Shown: in pieces, positions 60,583 to 64,000 of the stretch
Layout of the letters: the number at the start of each line of letters is the position of its first letter
Numbering within the stretch: position 1 is the stretch's first letter
DNA from: Lewinella sp. 4G2
GTDB taxonomy: Bacteria > Bacteroidota > Bacteroidia > Chitinophagales > Saprospiraceae
Reading direction: 5' to 3'
Assembly: GCF_001625015.1 (NCBI RefSeq)
Contig: NZ_LVWJ02000011.1
Span: forward strand, 250,501 to 314,500
DNA length: 64,000 nt
Notes under the pieces: model-generated
The model's database searches: none
What the model saw: only the letters and a program-made list of their open reading frames with translations
What the model was told of the DNA's origin: nothing
Program-made: the position numbers and the translations under genes

Positions 60583-60821
60583 CTCTACCGTCTTAAACTT
60601 CTTTGCGAAACCTGAGGAGCTTTGTAAAACCTTGCTGCGCATATTTCGCAAAGATGAATAAGGAGATTGAGGCGAATGAGAAGATGCCACGCGAGTTTCT
60701 TCTCAATCCTCTCTACCGCCTTAAACTCCTTTGCGAAGCCTGAGGAGCATTGCAAAACCTTGCTGCGCATATTTCGCAAAGATGTCCAAGGAGTTTAAGG
60801 CGAATGAGAAGAGGCCATGCG
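60583..60821. repeat. Pair of MITE-like nested palindromes, 128-bp period
   Basis: Copy A is at about 60583-60693 and copy B at about 60711-60821. Copy B has perfect arms CCTTAAACTCCTT / AAGGAGTTTAAGG, with inner arms TTTGCGAA / TTCGCAAA. Copy A keeps the inner arms but its outer arms have diverged. A decayed relative is at 31160-31230. Confidence 0.85.
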
Positions 60822-60914
60822 TACTTAACTCCAATCTTCCGTAAAGGTTAGCGCTTCTTCTGAAAGTTTACCTTTAGCGCCATAGGGCCGGCTATTCTAC
60901 TCATTCCGAATTTT

Positions 60915-60932
60915 GCACCCGCGGCAGCGCCC
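60915..60932 (+). repeat. Dispersed 18-bp repeat, copy 5
   Basis: GCACCCGCGGCAGCGCCC lies 53 bp upstream of the GH43 gene start. Confidence 0.8.
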
Positions 60933-60984
60933 AAATGGCAGAACAGCGGAAACCAATTATCTTCAAGGCTCATAGATTACACCC

Positions 60985-62010
60985 ATGTTTAGACCTTTAC
61001 TACTTGGCTTTTTGGCCTCACTACTGTTTACTTCCTGCAGCGAAAAGCCCATCGTCGACGAAGGCAATGACGAACCCGCCTACTCCGGCAACCCCATTTT
61101 CGAGGGCTGGTACGCGGACCCCGAAGGCATCCGTTTCGGCGATGAATACTGGATCTTTCCTACATATTCGGACGACTTCGACAAGCAACTCCATTTTGAT
61201 GCCTTTTCCTCAACCGATCTGGTGAATTGGGAGAAACACCCGAACGTGCTGGACACGACGATCGTGCCGTGGGTGAAGCAAGCCTTGTGGGCACCTTCGG
61301 TTATTGAACATAAGGGAAAGTATTACTTATTCTTCGGCGCGAACGATATCCAAAACCCGGAGCGACCTGGGTACCGGCCGGAATATGATAAATATAAGGA
61401 TGGGGGGATTGGCGTAGCCGTTGCCGACCAACCCGGCGGGCCTTACGTAGATCACCTCGGTGGGCCGCTAGTGGATAAATTTTATAATATGGCCCAGCCC
61501 ATCGATCAGTTCGTTTATCGAGATGATGATGGTACGGTCTACTTCTTCTACGGCGGTTGGGGCCGGTGTAACCTCGGGCGATTGAATGATGACTTTACCG
61601 GATTTATTCCCTGGGAGGATGGCGAATTATTTCATGAAATTACCCAGGAAGGCTACGTGGAAGGGCCCTTCATGTTTAAGCGCAATGGTATCTATTATTT
61701 TATGTGGAGTGAAGGTGGCTGGACGAACGGCAGCTACAAAGTGGCCTACGCCACGGCGCCCGCCGTCACCGGACCCTACACCCGCCGGGGCACGATTTTG
61801 GAAAGCCAGGAAGGCATTGCGACCGGCGCTGGCCACCATTCGGTCATCAAAGTAAAAGATGAGGACCGCTACCTGATGGTCTACCACCGCCGCCCCATCC
61901 CCAACGAGGACCGCGACCACCGGGTGACCTGCCTGGACGAAATGTACTTTAATGCGGACGGGACGATCAAACCCGTCGTGATGACCTTCGAAGGCGTTCG
62001 GGGGATCTGA
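60985..62010 (+). CDS. GH43-family glycoside hydrolase lipoprotein
   Basis: The product is 341 residues with an SpII signal (LLFTSC, Cys near 18). The five-bladed GH43 propeller motifs are visible: the catalytic base Asp in GWYADPEGI (about 45), the pKa-modulating Asp in AQPIDQFVY (about 175) and the acid Glu in VEGPFMFKRNG (about 225), plus ALWAPSVIEHKGKYYLFF. It probably cleaves arabinan or xylan side chains at the cell surface. It is not in a polysaccharide-utilisation locus: no SusC/D gene is present. Confidence 0.93.
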   Translation: MFRPLLLGFLASLLFTSCSEKPIVDEGNDEPAYSGNPIFEGWYADPEGIRFGDEYWIFPTYSDDFDKQLHFDAFSSTDLVNWEKHPNVLDTTIVPWVKQALWAPSVIEHKGKYYLFFGANDIQNPERPGYRPEYDKYKDGGIGVAVADQPGGPYVDHLGGPLVDKFYNMAQPIDQFVYRDDDGTVYFFYGGWGRCNLGRLNDDFTGFIPWEDGELFHEITQEGYVEGPFMFKRNGIYYFMWSEGGWTNGSYKVAYATAPAVTGPYTRRGTILESQEGIATGAGHHSVIKVKDEDRYLMVYHRRPIPNEDRDHRVTCLDEMYFNADGTIKPVVMTFEGVRGI

Positions 62011-62111
62011 CAGCGATAGGTTTGCAGGCTTCGGGGTCTTGACATTATGCTGAACATTGCTAACGCCGGCGGCTTTAACTTGCGCGACTGCCCCAAGCCC
62101 CGCCTCCGCCC

Positions 62112-64000
62112 ATGCTACTATCCCTGCACGACCGCCTGAAAAAGGACATTTTATCGCTGGATTACGACGATTTCGTCCACCTCGTCGCCATCATGCTGCA
62201 GGGTTACGAAGTGAGTATTTACGATCTATTTCAGACAGCTTTTGTCGTCACTGGCCAGCGTAGTTCGAGCTATACGGAACGGTCGGTGGAGAAGCTATTA
62301 AAGCGAGAATTGGTCTACACGACTTGGCGCACCGTGGCCATTTCGGCGCAGTACCGCGTGCCTACCGTATTCGCCGCTCAGCAGTTGCGGCCGGGGCATT
62401 TGAAGGCTTTGATTGCGCAAGTGAACCAGCAACGCTCCTTCCCTTCGGGCGATTCACCGCACAGCCGGATGGGCCGCCGGTATGCGGATATCGGTCTGCG
62501 GGCCATCCATAAAATTCTGTTGGATAAGTCGCGTGAATTCCGCTCGCTCTACCGCGAGCTCGAGCAACAGACGCCGTACCTGATGTACGAGCGCACGGGC
62601 GCGCTCTCCCGCGTAGATGCCGTGCTGGGCACCATCGACTGGCCATTTTGGGACGAGCGGGACGCGGTCTTCCAGGAATTAACCTGGATATCCATTCAAA
62701 AAAATTACCGCAACTGGGATGAAGCCACGGCGCAGCGCATGGAGGTTGGGTTTCAGCGCCTTTTCGTCGGGAACCAGCGGCTGCCGGAAATTGCCAGGGC
62801 TGGCTTGGTCCTGGCCTGGGGACACTTCCGTGAGCGTACTGATTTATTTAGTGGCGACGACGGTCTGCAATTTTTAGCCGCCATCACCTCGGGCCGCCAA
62901 CCCGACGCCTTTTCGGTAGAAAGTATTAATCCTACCGGCACCCAATCCGTAGGTTTCGTGGCCGCAGCGCAGCTACTTTATCTATATGGTAAAAAATTAA
63001 TTGATGCAACTACGCTTTCCACTACGGCGAATACTTTTAAATACAGCAACTACCCTATTTTAGTTAATTGCATCATTGCGCTATCACTCGTTGAAAACGA
63101 GCGCCCGGTAGAAGGCGAAAATTTATACGAAGCCCAATTAAAAAGTGATATCCGCCACCCGCTCGATTGGCTCATTGCGCTGCTCTGCGCCGGGTGGATG
63201 GGGTACAAACTGCGTACTTCCCAACTCAGCCCCCTCCTTACCATCCTGGAAGCGGGTGAATTTGATAACGTCCCCTGGCTACACGGCGAGATCCTCTTTG
63301 CCCTGCGCGCTGTTTCTCCGGCGACCTTCACGGCTCACCAAACTAAGATCGGGGCGCTGACGCAGGTGCCAGCTGAGTCGGGACTTTACGGACTCCTCCC
63401 CCAAAAACCAACCTGGGCCTATACCTTAAGACAGCTCCAAAAAGCAACCGCCGCCAGCGCCACCGAAGCGACGGACCCCGAGTTCCGGACCATCTGGATC
63501 GTCGATTTCGACAACCAGGAAGTGATGTGCAAGGAACAAAAAATGGGCAAGAAAGGCTGGAGCAAGGGCCGCCGCGTAAAGTGGATGGAACTCATCAACC
63601 CCAAAGCCAGCGCCAACCTGGAAGAAGCCGACCAACGCGCCGTGCAGGGCATCTCCATGACGGACGGCCGCATCGTGAGAGCCGGAGGCTACTATTCCGA
63701 GGATATGCTCCACGCCAGCTTCGGCCGCATCCTCTACGAAATTGCGGACCACCCCCGCATCTACCTAGGCGACAAACAACGAATCCCCCTCGAACTGAAA
63801 CGGGCTGAAGCGGAACTGCAAGTCTCCGAAACCGCCGCCGGCCTCAAACTGAGTTTTGACCCACCCGTAGAGCGCGCCGGCTACGTCTGGCGGAAGGATA
63901 CCCCTACCCGCTACAAAGTGTACCACCTGACGGAAGAACAAGCCCAGATCGCTTTCTCAGTCGGCGAAGGCGTGGAGATCCCCAATACGGAGCGGGATAA
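62112..64000 (+). CDS. Large protein, possibly SNF2-type helicase N-terminus (cut by window edge)
   Basis: About 629 residues are visible from ATG at 62112, with no stop before the right edge. The first 400 are helical, with several Trp-rich segments (TIDWPFWDERD). Then comes WIVDFDNQEVMCKEQKMG and a region (about 520-629) with HPRIYLGDKQRIPLELKRA and EIPNTERDK. This reminds me of N-terminal regions of Bacteroidota DEAD/SNF2 helicases, but no ATPase motif is in view, so the call is weak. It may be an unrelated protein. Confidence 0.5.
   Translation, partial: MLLSLHDRLKKDILSLDYDDFVHLVAIMLQGYEVSIYDLFQTAFVVTGQRSSSYTERSVEKLLKRELVYTTWRTVAISAQYRVPTVFAAQQLRPGHLKALIAQVNQQRSFPSGDSPHSRMGRRYADIGLRAIHKILLDKSREFRSLYRELEQQTPYLMYERTGALSRVDAVLGTIDWPFWDERDAVFQELTWISIQKNYRNWDEATAQRMEVGFQRLFVGNQRLPEIARAGLVLAWGHFRERTDLFSGDDGLQFLAAITSGRQPDAFSVESINPTGTQSVGFVAAAQLLYLYGKKLIDATTLSTTANTFKYSNYPILVNCIIALSLVENERPVEGENLYEAQLKSDIRHPLDWLIALLCAGWMGYKLRTSQLSPLLTILEAGEFDNVPWLHGEILFALRAVSPATFTAHQTKIGALTQVPAESGLYGLLPQKPTWAYTLRQLQKATAASATEATDPEFRTIWIVDFDNQEVMCKEQKMGKKGWSKGRRVKWMELINPKASANLEEADQRAVQGISMTDGRIVRAGGYYSEDMLHASFGRILYEIADHPRIYLGDKQRIPLELKRAEAELQVSETAAGLKLSFDPPVERAGYVWRKDTPTRYKVYHLTEEQAQIAFSVGEGVEIPNTERD

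Larger units (their letters stand above)
60365..60984. other. 620-bp intergenic region rich in repeats
   Basis: It contains the probable unannotated N-terminal coding of the VWA gene (to about 60466), a TTAGATTTTGGATTTTAGA array (60484-60502), a pair of MITE-like palindromes (60583-60821) and the fifth copy of the 18-bp repeat (60915-60932). No separate gene is seen. Confidence 0.6.

Overview
The window reads as a chromosomal segment of a GC-rich marine-type Bacteroidota, most like the Saprospiria/Lewinella group (inference from gene content, not a search). The evidence is a PorE-like PD40-OmpA protein, a giant PKD protein with a C-terminal type IX secretion (T9SS) sorting domain, the phylum-restricted families DUF4270 and DUF4290, many SpII lipoproteins, and gene starts that mostly lack Shine-Dalgarno sequences. 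No rRNA, tRNA, CRISPR array, transposase or phage gene was seen. Nearly all of the DNA is ordinary chromosomal coding sequence.

Layout. 1-6.5 kb: PorE-like protein (cut by the left edge), a lipoprotein, a PAP2 phosphatase, an APC permease, a glucose-dehydrogenase-like SDR and a small Cys-rich protein. 6.6-10.9 kb: an aromatic amino-acid operon on the minus strand (pheA, aminotransferase, tyrA, then DAHP synthase-chorismate mutase). It is preceded by an 18-codon leader peptide packed with Phe/Tyr/Trp codons and an intrinsic terminator, a textbook attenuator. 11-13.9 kb: DUF1761 protein, a five-repeat HhH protein and cysM. 13.9-20.4 kb: the giant secreted PKD protein. 20.7-29.4 kb: BioD-like/DRTGG protein, a phosphatidylcholine-synthase-like enzyme behind a tandem-repeat tract, a beta-propeller lipoprotein, lipA, a gamma-carboxylase/HTTM-like membrane protein, an Ig-like lipoprotein and a LysM protein. 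29.5-39.6 kb: flippase, MacB-type permease, then the cluster panD-panC / starch-synthase-like half protein / DUF4270 / glmS / DUF4290. 39.6-44.1 kb: UvrD-like helicase, rseP, hscB, yaaA. 44.2-51.2 kb: small membrane protein, OmpA-TSP3 porin, a degenerate arginase-fold protein, a hotdog protein, a HerA-like ATPase and an EndoG-type nuclease. 51.2-58.5 kb: a Reg_prop/Y_Y_Y histidine kinase and a NarL-type regulator flanking hldD, then FBPase, a TetR regulator and a small membrane protein. 58.5-64 kb: an ATPase remnant, a VWA protein, a GH43 lipoprotein and a large protein cut by the right edge.

The main unexplained structure is in the spacers. An 18-bp GC-rich word, GCACCYGCGGCAGCGCCC, occurs five times. 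Several families of short TAG-phased arrays, often inverted, abut gene stop codons. There is a MITE-like nested palindrome pair at 60.6-60.8 kb and a three-part tandem tract at 21.8-22.15 kb. The most functionally interpretable regulatory find is the Phe/Tyr attenuator at 10776-10905.
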